Assembly (NCBI GenBank): GCA_009809945.1
Contig: WTPW01000063.1
Coordinates: forward strand, 459,229 to 523,228
DNA: 64,000 nucleotides
Direction of reading: 5' to 3'
Source: Gigaspora margarita
Taxonomy: Eukaryota > Glomeromycota > Glomeromycetes > Diversisporales > Gigasporaceae
Shown here: one piece after another, positions 22,293 to 33,863 of the stretch
How the letters are laid out: the number at the start of each line of letters is the position of its first letter
Position numbering within the stretch: the stretch's first letter is position 1
Notes under the pieces: model-generated
The model's input: the letters and a program-made list of their open reading frames with translations, nothing else
Told to the model about the DNA's origin: nothing
Database searches by the model: none
Position numbers and translations under genes: made by a program

Positions 22293-23286
22293 AATTTATT
22301 GAACTTGATAACTTGCTAGAACAATTATGAGCGTAGAATTAGCGCAGTCATGTAAAAAGTACAAATACGATATCTTTTTGTCTTCACAGTAAAGCAACTT
22401 TAATTTTAGCTTTAGCTCAAGAGTTCTTCAGTTATAGAGCTTTAGAGAAAGAAAAGAGCTCAGAAAGAGTTTGTCCTCGTTAAGTTATGTAAACTGTAGT
22501 AATTCCCCTAATAGATACCTGAATTAGTATACTATTGTTATTATTATAAACTGATAACCTCCCCTGATAGGTGAAATTCGTATAAAAGTCCAAATCCGTG
22601 ATCTTATATTAGAGCCTGTGATGTAATCCAGAGCTCTATTCGACTTGTTACTCGGACCAAGTTTATCCACACCTCGATCGTAGCTGTCAATATTAGAGTT
22701 TAGATAGAATAGTTTAGTTAGGTTTAGTGGTGTGCAGTTGCGATCTTTAGACAGGATATAAATTTTTCACCCTCACAACGTCCTAAATAATTTGGGTCAC
22801 ATCACCAGTTAGATTACGACAAGCAATAGTTTCATACTAAAGCTTTGGTTAAATTTTTTTGCTAGACGCAAAGCATAGTTTTTTAAAAGGCTAATTTAAC
22901 ATTATATCTGATCTTGTAATATTATTGGCCAATCTGTGTCGGTCAGTCAGCTGACGAAAAATTATTAATAAGTAATTCTTTTATACCTAATACATGGTAT
23001 TCTTTTTATGCGATAATTAATTCATTTTTAATTAAGCAACATAATCAGTAACAAGATTGTATACAAACAAAAAAACGCGAATTTAATCATGCACTTTGTT
23101 TGATTGCGTCTCATTTAATTTTTCCAACAGGCCATTTTACTCGAAATTCAGGCTGATACTAATAGAATGCTAACCGTAACCATATAAGATACCGGGAAAA
23201 TAAGCGACTATTTTTGTTTCACTGCATTCCGGGTACGACAGTATAAATAGGATGCATCTATATGTAACATTATTTTTTGCACCAAA

Positions 23287-25730
23287 ATGTCAACTTAAAA
23301 TAAATCTATTAGAAAAATAGCTAATAAAATGAACAGTTCATCAGTTATTTCTCAAATAACAAACAATATTACAAATTATATTTAGATGACAAACTGCAGG
23401 AGGATATTGCAAGTATTTTCTTATGACTCGTTAAAAGAAATGTGTAATATGTAATGGTAAAGATTAAGTACGCAAGAAATCTGTGCTAGGTTCGTGGCGC
23501 AGCAAAAATTCTTTAAAATTCGGTTATATTAGAGTTAGGGGAAGGTTCATGCGTTATATAGACATTTAAATAGTAAAACTGCCCAGCAAAAACTTTTTAT
23601 TAGTGCACTAAAGGTGGCTTCTTATGCAAAATTTCAAGAAACAAGCGATTTTTAACAAAACGAATAAAACAACGTTTGTTTTGAAATTTTCTGATCTGTT
23701 ATGTTACACCGGATCTTTGAAATCTGATTTGTGGATTAGGAGATTACGTCACAATGATCGACATAATCTGGCATAGATTTCTTGCGTGCAAAGATTAAAA
23801 TGCAAAATTCATGTAAATGCTTAATACGTATATTAGAACAAATTTTAAAAATGTAGAAATTAAATAAGATAATATTATTAATTTTAGCTTAGAGTTCAAA
23901 TAAATCCTTTAGTCAGCTCATTCTTGCAAATGTTATTGTTATGTAAAATATGTTGAAAAGGATGAACATATAGAAGTGCTCCTAAATTATTTTGAAAAAA
24001 AGTATTTTCGTCAAATATTTCGGCATGCTACATTTTTATTTGAAACTTTCTGAAATGATTAAACTATATGATACATTTTAATGAAAAAAGTTCAGAAAGT
24101 TTCTATGAAAAATAATTTCGACAGCTAGGAAAGCTAATTTCAGCTAACTATATGCCGTAATAAATTTTTATTAAGATGGGTAATCTAAGCACGCATATAT
24201 AGATGAGCATATGGCATTCACTTATTATCAAAAATCCGCAGAAATTGGGCACACTCATGGGGCATATAATTTAAATTGTTATAAAAATGGAATTGTGTTG
24301 CAAATTATGAACAAGAAGCATTTATTTATTATCTAGAGTCTACTGAGATGGGGATGCTAGCAGGTTGCAGAATGTTATCGGAATGAACTGGAATACTAAA
24401 GACTAGATAAAGCTAAATACTGGTATCAAAGGTAAATTTGAGTTTAAATTTATTTGAATGTATTGTAATATCGCAAGATCTTTATATATCGGTATACTGA
24501 AGATAATTTTTAATAGTTTCATATATTTAAACCATCGATTAGAGAAAAGGTTTAACATCAAGTTTTATTAATCCTAATTTATTATAAACTGCATTGTTAT
24601 TAATTTACAATTTGAAATTGACAAAATTCTAAGAATAATTAACAGCTACAAATAAATGGATACATAATTCAGGAATTGTAGTGATTTGAAAAAAAATATT
24701 GATCGAAATAAATATCAATTATCGTGGAGTTCTTATAATGAATTTGAAGGTATTGAGAAAGTAGTAAAGGTGGGTTTAAACTATATAGCGTGCTTATTGG
24801 CATGACAAAGTCAAAATTTAAATAAATCTGTTACTAAAATTACTTTATAAATCAAATAATTCAGGAAATACCATGAAAATTTTATAATAGGTATAATACT
24901 GGTATAATTATTATTAAATATTTTACTATCGTTTATGGCTTATTATTTATATACAAATCTGAAAATATTTATTATATAATAAGTTAAAAGCAAACATATT
25001 TTAATATCTGCCTTAAAGATCAAACATTTTTAAAATGGTTTGGTATAGATGATATTTCCAAAGATTATATTCTCATCATGAAACTTCAAAAGGATGATTC
25101 GCAAGAATCTAGGTACTATTGCAAAAATGGATGTAAAAAAAAAATCAATTAATTCATATAGGATCTCCAAATAATTCATTTACATGATATTGTTAATCGA
25201 GATTTACATTGCGAAATATAATACAAGATGACTTTAAGAATGAATACATTGCCAATTTAAGACTTTCAATAACTTATAATATTCCTTAAAATCAAATTTT
25301 GATCGAATTTATGGAATTTTACAATATATTGCACCTGAAGTTCTGAACAAGCAATCATACAATAAAGAATTCAGATATTTATTCATTTGGTATAATTATC
25401 TGGAAAATTTAATATGGCAAGCCTGTAGCTTTGTGCAAGAATTCAAGTTACAATCAAAATTACAATATCAGTTCCAAGTATGTGGTTGTTTACGACTACC
25501 TGCTCACAAAAATATAGCAATGTGCTATGTAGATTTAATGAAGAAATGTTAGCATACGGAATCAGAAAGACGACTAATAGCAAATGAAGATTAGATTGGC
25601 AAAATAACAAGACTTTATCAAAATTATCTGAATTTAATATAACACAATTATCTGAATCCAATATATAGAAAATGAAGATATGCATATAGGTATTGATTCA
25701 CATTATAATAGTGGTTATAAATACAAGTTA
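23287..25730 (+). pseudogene. A2: decayed Sel1-repeat and kinase locus, split by a MITE
   Basis: Near-copy of A1, beginning at the old ATG (MST) and containing the same few Sel1 remnants (HMAFTYYQKSAEIGHTHGA near 24210, AKYWYQR near 24430). The kinase remnant is at about 24640-25730 with the same lost residues: NRD for HRD and NLR for DLG. It has extra small indels, so A1 and A2 were already dead, or died alike, before the duplication and have drifted since. A MULE MITE sits inside at 23468-23789. Confidence 0.85.
23468..23789. mobile_element. MULE-type MITE inside A2, 322 bp
   Basis: Ends are GTACGCAAGAAATCTGTGC and, inverted, GCACGCAAGAAATCTATGC, flanked by the perfect 9-bp duplication AAAGATTAA (23459-23467 and 23790-23798). 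A1 at about 11104 has the empty site GGTAAAGATTAAAATGC with one AAAGATTAA. Boundaries and target duplication are therefore confirmed inside the window. No ORF. Confidence 0.95.
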
Positions 25731-26752
25731 ATTATAATTATATTAAATAAATTCTGTTATTCTTTGCAAATAAAATTAGATCTGAAAATAATAGAATATT
25801 ATAAAGAATCATGCGCGTTGCTTATATAGGAACCACGCTTGATAGGCTAAACAAAATTGGTTCTTCATGTCAATATCAATTCTTTGTATTTTTTGTTAAT
25901 TTAATAAAATTTAATTACATACATTAATAAATATATAGAGAACAGATTTGCCACTTTCCTTAAGCAATTACAATTATAAATATTAGATTAATTTAAGATT
26001 TATCATATCTTGATATAATTCATATGTATTTAACCATTAGTCTGAGTTCAATTGAGTGAAATGAATAAGGATTCAGAGATAAATTGAAAAGATAAAAGTT
26101 AACTTTGATTTTTTTTCAGAAAATCCGACATACATTCTAATTATAAATCAGGAAAAAGTGATATATACTGTATATAAATTTTTGTTGCGATTGCATAAAA
26201 TTCAAATGCCTTAACTATTCAACCATTCATAGAATGACTTTTGTATGACAGACTATCACATTCAATTTAAACTTAAACTGTTTATTTAAGTACTTATTAA
26301 AAAAATAACAAACCAAACATATAATAAAGTAAGAAAAGCAATGATGTAGGGCTTTATCGTCAAAAAGTATCTTTAACTCATATTTTTAAAAAAATTGTAA
26401 TTTTATTTTGTTCATTTAGAAAAGTTATTACTACGTATGCATACTATATTAAAAAAAGACGTACTTTTGACAATAAAGTCATACAAGTCCAATATACTTA
26501 ATTCTATAATTTTTTATTATGTATTTTAGGCTGTCTAAATTATGTCCTATGAAAATGTTGTATAGAAATTGAATCAACTTACAAACACAAAATTTTCAAA
26601 ATCATAACATATAATCAATTCCATTGAATTTGTCAATTATTAAATTAAAGTTATTAAAGTTTTTCAAAATTTATGATTTAAATAATAACCTGTCAGTGAC
26701 TTACTTGAAATTTCTTAATGTAAGCAAATTAAATCGCCCACTCGAGAGCTTT
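25731..26752. other. 3' block of A2 and start of the B2 upstream block
   Basis: Matches 13013-14062, including the inverted pair GGGCTTTATyGTCAAAAAGTA (about 26348) and GTACTTTTGACAATAAAGTC (about 26461). No ORF beyond the shadow at 25443-25685. Confidence 0.5.
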
Positions 26753-26756
26753 CCGC

Positions 26757-27620
26757 TGTTACTATGATAATAACTCTGCGCCTCAAAATCACGGCATTTC
26801 TTTATTATACCTCGGCCTTATGATCATCATTTTCCTTACATAATAATTAATTTGATGATACTTCTGATCGCCCTTATATCGTCCTACCTTACTAATTATA
26901 TCCTTCGTACCTTTCCTATTTTGTTTATTTATACTTACCCTACGTTATTACCATATCTAGACCTTATTTAATTACTATCTATAGTTGTTCCGATTTCTAT
27001 ATTTGTTCATCTATAGATATGTTTGATTGCTATACCTGAATTCATACTACATTATTCTGTGACGCGTAAATATGAATTGGTTCGATGCAAGAACAATATT
27101 AAGCATCGTTGAACGTAAAGCCTTTATATATTATCTCAAATCTGCTAGCCCGATGAATACTTAGAAAAGCAGATGTCAAGATTAATGTTTCGGGTGTAAT
27201 GCCTTAAAGAAGATGGTAATGCGAAGATAAGTTTTATTGGTTTTGAAGGAATTAATGATTAGTAATATCGGAAGGAAGTTGTTCCGACAATAGCATAGTT
27301 TAATTATTTATGTATATCGAACATGTATATAAGTCCGATGTATTCGCTCTTCATGTATCTTCAGTAGTTAGTTAAGATTATAATGATTCCTCCTTTATAA
27401 TAAAGACTCCTTAGTGAATGCTAGTTATATCGTATATCATGACTCTATTTATTTAATTATGCTCTCGTATTGTCTTTCCTTGAATCCCTCTTTGTTATAT
27501 TTATAAATCTGACTTATGTATTTCCTTCTTTTGTTTACTATCGACTGATCTAAATCTGGCCCCCCATAAGACCCGATGGTCTGCCCTAATCTGACGCTCT
27601 CCCATTTTTCGATAGTAACA
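26757..27620 (+). mobile_element. Solo LTR, 864 bp, in the B2 upstream block
   Basis: Begins TGTTACTATGATAATAACTC and ends CGATAGTAACA, with TG...CA termini and a 4-bp direct repeat CCGC on both sides (26753-26756, 27621-27624). The B1 upstream block shows the empty site (GCTTTCTGCAAACATC near 14058). Inside are a TATA-like GTATATAAGTCCGATG (about 27322) and AATAAA-type signals (TAATAAAGACTCC), as expected of U3/R. Related copies lie at 44693-45395, 45430-45635 and 57650-58422. No gag or pol nearby, hence solo. The minus-strand ORF 27449-27670 is inside the LTR and is not called. Confidence 0.85.
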
Positions 27621-27624
27621 CCGC

Positions 27625-28558
27625 AAACATCATTTCGTAGTTTTGTCCACTTATCGAATGCGCTTATCATTTTTTAGAACTTTCTTTGTAACATTCAAAC
27701 TTTAAGCTTATTAATTTTATTTTTCACAATTTAATTGACACTATGAAAGCACGAAAAAGTTGTATTTTTGATAACTTTTTAACATATAAGAAACTGTTTG
27801 AAACTATGTTTTTATTATCATAGCATAGAATTTTATCCTAGGAACGATTGAACATTTGAATAACTTCATGTGATTATGGACAAATGGACTTATATAAATT
27901 ATTAAATTTCCGTTCCATTTTTTTTCATCATTTCAAATTTATCTTTTGATAGTTATTTTTCTATTTAATTGCTATACATAATCGTGCAATTTTAAAGATT
28001 GAAATCGATTTAACAACTACTATGGTTAGCTGATTAAATGATTGAGTGATCAATGTATTCGATTAAATTGACTTTTTAGTCGACTAAACCCTATATATAA
28101 TGTGAACCAACATTATTAACGAGGTTTGACTTTCACCTACGTAAAACCTGCAGATTTCGTATAACATTTCAACCCTCAGATATTTAAAAAATTGTTAGTA
28201 GCTAATCGACCTAGAGAAAAGAAATAATTACTTGTAAGGTGCTATAATCCTGACAAAAAAAATCCAATGATATCTGATTAATAAACTTCATAAGATAAAT
28301 ATCTATTGTGTTATATTATGACCTTTAGATCCACTGAGAACTCCCTTAAGTATCAGGTTTACTTAGTTTCAAAAAAAATACCATAAAATAATTAATATAT
28401 TAATATAAAATCTACGTCTGTACTATATACGCACATGTGTTACATTCCGTATGCGGCAATTGCGGCTAAAAATGTAAATGTACGTTGCGCAACATAATAC
28501 ATATCCAATAAATTTGATGCATTCTTATGTACTGTAACGCATCCTTTTTTGCAGCAAG
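27625..28558 (+). promoter_or_regulatory. Conserved upstream block of B2, proximal half
   Basis: Continues the block seen before B1, then 28380-28558 reaches the start codon without the GC-rich insertion. GTTACATTCCGTATGCGGCA (about 28440) is kept in B3 (about 33780), so this is the ancestral proximal promoter that is hidden by the gap in B1. Start context GCAAG-ATG-TCA is shared by B1, B2 and B3. Confidence 0.55.
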
Positions 28559-29905
28559 ATGTCAATTTACAACAATATATTCGAAAAGGATCCTGAAAAA
28601 ATCGACAATTCCTCAGATATTACGCAAATAACCAACAATGTTACCCAACTGTATTTAGAAGATAACAAGTCACGGAACCTTTTTAATGAAATTGTTGAAG
28701 AAATGTGTAATCTGTATAATGAAGAACGATCAAAAAACCAAGTTCCAGATTTAATCCTTGACATATTAGAACAATTTCTAATAAAGAAAAGGCAAAGCCC
28801 AAACGATATCATCAATTATTGTTTAAATAATAAAACTAATCCTATAATTCAAATCGTTCTTGCAAATTGTTATCATTATGGTAAATGGGTCGAAAAGGAT
28901 GAACACAAAGCATTTGTTTATTATCAAAAATCAGCAGATATGGGGAACGCTGATGGAACATATNATGTTGGANGTTGTTATGAAGAAGAAATTGGAGTTG
29001 AAAAGGATGAACATAAGGCATTCATTTATTATCAAAAATCAGCAGAGATTGGGAACGCAAGTGGAACAAATCAAGTTGGATATTGTTATCGACATGGAAT
29101 TGGAGTTGAAAAGGATGAACATAAAGCATTCGTTTATTGTCAAAAATCAGCAGAGATGGGGGATGCGGATGGAACGTATAATGTTGGATATTGTTATCAT
29201 CATGGAATTGGAGTTGAAAAGGATGAACATAAGGCATTCGATTATTATCAAAAATCAGCAGAGATGGGGGACGCAGGTGGAACAAATCAAGTTGGATATT
29301 GTTATCATTATGGTATTGGAGTTGAAAAGGATGAACATAAGGCATTCGTTTGTTATCAAAAATCGGCAGAAATGGGGAACGCGAGTGGAACAAATCAAGT
29401 TGGATATTGTTATGATGAAGGAATTGGAGTTGAAAAGGATGAACATAAGGCATTCGATTATTATCAAAAATCAGCAGAGATGGGGGACTCAAGTGGAGCA
29501 TGTAATGTTGGATATTGCTATCAACATGGAATTGGAGTTGAAAAGGACGAACATAAGGCATTCGTTTATTATCAAAAATCAGCAGAGATGGGGGACGCAA
29601 GTGGAACAAATCAAGTTGGATATTGTTATAATGATGGAATTGGAGTTGAAAAGGATGAAAATAAGGCATTCGTTTATTATAAAAAATCTGCAGAGATGGG
29701 GGACGCAGGTGGAACATATAATACTGGATATTGTTATCGTNGTGGAATTGGAATTGGAAAGGATGAATGNCAGGCATTCGTTTATTATCAAAAATCTGCA
29801 GAAATGGGATACGTTTGTGGAATGTCGAAAGTTGCAGAATGTTATCGAAATGGAAGCGGAGTAACAAGAGATCTAAATAAAGCCAAATACTGGTATCAAA
29901 GGTAA
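28559..29905 (+). CDS. B2: Sel1-repeat protein, intact frame
   Basis: A 448-residue frame from MSIYNNIFEKDPEKIDNSS to YWYQR-stop. The N-terminal 100 residues are helical (LFNEIVEEMCNLYNEER, LILDILEQFLIKKR). About ten 36-residue Sel1 repeats follow, each with the GxGYCYxxGIGVEKDEHKAF pattern and the second-helix YYQKSAEMG. The last, KVAECYRNGSGVTRDLNKAK, is divergent and caps the solenoid. In known proteins such arrays bind partners in signalling and quality control; here the neighbouring kinase suggests a kinase scaffold. A few single Ns (28964, 28973, 29741, 29770) leave some residues unknown. Out-of-frame and antisense ORFs over this region exist because 108 bp is a multiple of three. Possible splice donor at 29902 (see the B1 spacer). 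Confidence 0.9.
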   Translation: MSIYNNIFEKDPEKIDNSSDITQITNNVTQLYLEDNKSRNLFNEIVEEMCNLYNEERSKNQVPDLILDILEQFLIKKRQSPNDIINYCLNNKTNPIIQIVLANCYHYGKWVEKDEHKAFVYYQKSADMGNADGTYXVGXCYEEEIGVEKDEHKAFIYYQKSAEIGNASGTNQVGYCYRHGIGVEKDEHKAFVYCQKSAEMGDADGTYNVGYCYHHGIGVEKDEHKAFDYYQKSAEMGDAGGTNQVGYCYHYGIGVEKDEHKAFVCYQKSAEMGNASGTNQVGYCYDEGIGVEKDEHKAFDYYQKSAEMGDSSGACNVGYCYQHGIGVEKDEHKAFVYYQKSAEMGDASGTNQVGYCYNDGIGVEKDENKAFVYYKKSAEMGDAGGTYNTGYCYRXGIGIGKDEXQAFVYYQKSAEMGYVCGMSKVAECYRNGSGVTRDLNKAKYWYQR

Positions 29906-30309
29906 ATATAAAATTTAAATTTGAGCTAGTGTATTGAGATGTATCACAACCCAATCATAAGATCAATGAAAACAAAGTGCATATGCTTTGGAGTTAAAAT
30001 TAAATTAGAGCGATGTTCCAAAATTATTAGTAAAGTGAATTCATAAGAGTATCTTCAAGTTATAAGAAAAGATTGCTACTCCTTATCTTTGTAGTATATT
30101 AGTTGACCTGATATCTCCAGATCGGCAAATTATAATACTCATTCATTTCGTATCTGTATATATAATATGCATATAATATTTATTTAATAACTACTTTAAA
30201 TCTTCGATTAGAGAAAAAGATTTAACAATAGGTATTATATCATAATTAATTTTTATAAAATGTCTTGATATTAAATTATTTACTGAATAAGTTTATAAAT
30301 AAATAATAG
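29906..30309 (+). other. B2 Sel1-kinase spacer
   Basis: Nearly identical to the B1 spacer, with the same phase problem at its borders. No ORF that resembles either domain. Confidence 0.5.
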
Positions 30310-31549
30310 GTAAAAACGAGCGGATACATAATTCAGAAATTAATGATGANTTGAAAAAAATATTAATAGAAATTAAATATCAAATATCTTGGATTTCTTA
30401 TGATGAATTTAAAGATATTAAAGAGATAGGTAAAGGTGGATTTGCAACTGTATATCGTGCTGAATGGCTTGATAAAAGTCAGGACTTAAACAGAACTGTT
30501 GCGCTTAAATTACTTCATAAATCAAATAATTTCCACGAAGAATTTATAAGAGAGGTAATCTTATGAAATATTATTATTAATTATATTATTCGTTATTTAT
30601 TTATATTAATAATATTAATATATAATTCATTTTAATAATAAGTTAAAAGCATATTGTGATATTGGCCTTAGGGATCCCACATTTTTAAAATGTTTTGGTA
30701 TATCAAGAGACGAAGCTTCTAAAGATTATATTCTTGTCATGNAATATGCNTCATTAGGTTGTTTGCGCNAANATCTACATNATATAGNCAAAATGGAATG
30801 GAAAGATAAATTAAATCTGTTACAATGTATTGCGTCAGATCTTCAAATAATTCATTCTCATGATCTTGTTCATCGAGATTTACATAGTGGAAATATACTN
30901 CAAGATGACATTAANAATGCATATATTGCAGATTTAGGACTTTNGATAACAGNTAATATTGAATTAAAATCAAAATCAGATGGAATTTGTGGNATTTTAC
31001 CATACATTGCNCCTGAAGTTTTGAACAAACAACCATATACTAAAGCATCAGATATTTATTCATTTGGTATAATTATGTGGGAAATTTTATATGGTAAACC
31101 TGTAGCCTTTGTGCAAGATTCCAAGTTACAATCTAAATTACAATATCAGTTCCAAGTATGTGATGGCTTACGACCACCTGTTCACGAAAGTACAGCAATA
31201 TGCTATTTAGATTTAATGAAGAAATGTTGGCATACAGAACCAGAAAAACGTTTAACAGCAAATGAAGTTTACGAANTTTTTTTAGAATGGCAAAATAACC
31301 AAAGTATTTTATTAGAATTATCGGAATCTGATCAAAAGTTACGAAATATAAGAAATGAAGATATACAAATAAATGTTGATTCACTTTATAAAAGTAATTT
31401 TATTTCATTTAATAGTGCTTTTCAAGGTAATTATAATGTTTTTTTTTTAAAAAAAAATATATTAATTTATAATTTAGCATTGTTTAAATAATTCTTTTAT
31501 AGATAGTAATTTGGATAAATTGGAAATACCGGATATTGCCGATGAATAA
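30310..31549 (+). CDS. B2 kinase: Ser/Thr-Tyr-type protein kinase, three exons
   Basis: Exons 30310-30554, 30643-31426 and 31503-31549, with the same lengths (245, 784, 47) and phases as B1. The loop GKGGFATVY, lysine VALKLL, HRDLHSGNI, DLG, PEVL and SDIYSFGIIMWEI are all present. The C-terminal tail reads EIPDIADE, against EVPDVADE in B1. Many single Ns fall between 30742 and 31276. At several of them B1 and B4 carry different bases, so the consensus probably mixes copies. Function as for B1: a likely active kinase with unknown substrate. Confidence 0.85.
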
Positions 31550-32660
31550 GTNCAACCCTCCAATTTTGGAACAGAAAATAAGGAAGAATAAGTTATGCTT
31601 TACTATAAAATACAATAGAATATTACAAAGAATAGTACACGTTGTTTATATAACAATTCCACACCTTATATGCTAACCTTTATATTTTCTCTTCATGTCG
31701 AAATCAATTCTTTGTATTTTGTATAAATTTCAGTTAATTTGATGTATTTTGATCAATAAATTTTGAATACGCAATTTTTAAATGGACTCCTTCAATTAGT
31801 AATTAAATGAAGATATAGTGAACGAATTTGTTATCATGTCACTATAATACCAACAACTGCAATGATGTTTATATACTAAAAAATTCATTAAATACCATAT
31901 AAATATTTAGTGATTAATTGAAAAGATAAATGCCATCTTTTTTTAAGAAAACCGACATTCGTTTAATTATATCGAATCAATTATCTTCAGGCTTTTAATT
32001 ACAAGCACTAATCAGAAAAAGAATGACATATGTTTAGATATGTGTCGCAATTACATAAAATGCGAATGCCTTAACTATTTAACATTCATAGAACCACTTT
32101 CGTATGATGGTTAACACCTTCAATTAATTTACTTTAGTTATACAGTTTAAAGTACTTTTTTTTTTTTTAAAAAAAAAAACATATGATAGACAAAATAAAA
32201 AATAGAAAGATTTAATAGAATTGTAGTCTTTATTGTTGAAAAGCAACTTGAACATTTATTTTTTTATTGTTAAACAGTAACATGAACATTTATTTTTTTT
32301 AAAAAGTTATTACTTTATATTATCCATTTTTTGAAAAGTCATACTATGCCAACTTTATTAAAAGAGAAGAGTCCTATAACTCTGACAAGCTTCTCTGATA
32401 ATTTTCTTTGTTTATTATGTGTTGTTTTTGTTATTTAAAAGGCACTTTAATCTTTATAAATAATGTAATATTAAATTATGAAAGTTTTCCTACGAAATAA
32501 ATGCATAGAAATTGAACCAATTTATCTGAATGACCGTATAAGAATGTTATACTTAAAAAATCCATATTCCTTACGTTCCCATAACATTTGTCAATTTTTA
32601 AATTAAAGTTTTCAAAAATTTTTGATTTCAAATATTAAGTCGTCTGTATCTTGGAATTTA
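31550..32660. other. B2 3' block
   Basis: Family 3' sequence, with TGTAGTCTTTATTGTTGAAAA at about 32222, a variant of the conserved motif. No gene seen. Confidence 0.5.
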
Positions 32661-33863
32661 TAATGTAAGCAAATTAAATCGCCCACTCTAGAGCTTATGC
32701 AAACTTCATTTCGCAGTTTATGTCCATTTATCGAATGTGATTATCACATTTTAGAAATTTCTTTGAAACATTTAAGCTTTAACATTGATAATTTTATTTT
32801 TAAAAGTTTAATTGACACTATAACAGCACAAAAAGGGGTGTTTTGATTACTTTCTAACATAATCGGAAACCGTTTTAAACTATGTTTTATCATCATGCGC
32901 ACAGACTTTTATTTAATTAAGTGTTGCTTGTATTCAGAAATATTGATTCGTGGTATTAAAAATAAGAAAATCAAACTTTCATAAACCTTTTGATTACTAA
33001 AGTTATCTTTGAGCAATTTTATTATACAAACCACTTATATCTAGTCCTAATAACTAAACTTAAAACACTTTCGATCAATATGTCTCAAGATTTATTAACT
33101 ATATTATGAAGGATTGAACATTCGAATTATTTCATGTGATTATAGACTTATAAAAAATGATTAAATTTTATCCACTCAAAAGTTCTCGAGCAATGGCTCT
33201 CATTTTTTTCATCATTTCAAATTTATCTTTTGATAGTTATTTTTCTGTTATACATAATTGTGCAATTTTAAAGATTGAAATCGATTTAACAACCACTATG
33301 GTTAGCTGACTAATTTATGGACTTATCATTGTATTTGTTTAAATTGACTTTTAGTCGACTAAACAGATTCCAATCCCTAATATGAACCAACATTATTAAC
33401 TAGGTTTGACTTTAACCTACGCAAAACCTGTGGATTTCGTATAACATTTCAACCCTCAGATAGTATAATATAAAAAATTGCTAGTACCTAATCGACCTAG
33501 AGAAAAAAATAATCACTTGTAATGTGCTATAATCCTGAGAAAAAAAATCTAATGATATCTGAATAATGAACTTCATAAGATAAATATCTATTGTGTCATA
33601 TTATGACCTTTAGATCCACCCAAGCATCAGGTTTACTTAGTTTCAATAAATTAAATGGATAAAATCAAGTTATTATTTTGCATCTTTTTTTTCCCTTCTA
33701 TTAGAAAGGCATAAATAATTAATATAAAATCTATACAATCTTTCTCTATGATTACGTCTGTAATATATACGCACATGCGTTACATTCTGTATGCGGCAAT
33801 TGCAAATAAAAATATATGTTGCGCAATGTAATGCATACCTAACTCAAGATTTCTTGCAGCAAG
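32661..33863 (+). promoter_or_regulatory. Conserved upstream block of B3
   Basis: All landmarks of the block are present (GCTTATGCAAACTTCATTTCG, TTTTAGTCGACTAAAC, CCTACGCAAAACCTG), followed by the proximal part with TATGCGGCAATTGC. About 50 bp near 33650-33710 are not in B2. Confidence 0.5.

Larger units (their letters stand above)
22004..32500. repeat. Tandem segmental duplication, copy 2 (A2+B2)
   Basis: Second copy of the A-B unit, in the same order and strand as copy 1. The right edge is uncertain because all B loci share their 3' block. Confidence 0.8.

Noticed and set aside
27449..27670. 73-aa minus-strand ORF
   Set aside because: It lies wholly inside the solo LTR, and the related LTR at 57650 does not keep it open.
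28860..29954. 334-aa plus-frame and 310-aa antisense ORFs over B2
   Set aside because: Same cause as in B1; the Sel1 frame from 28559 explains the sequence.
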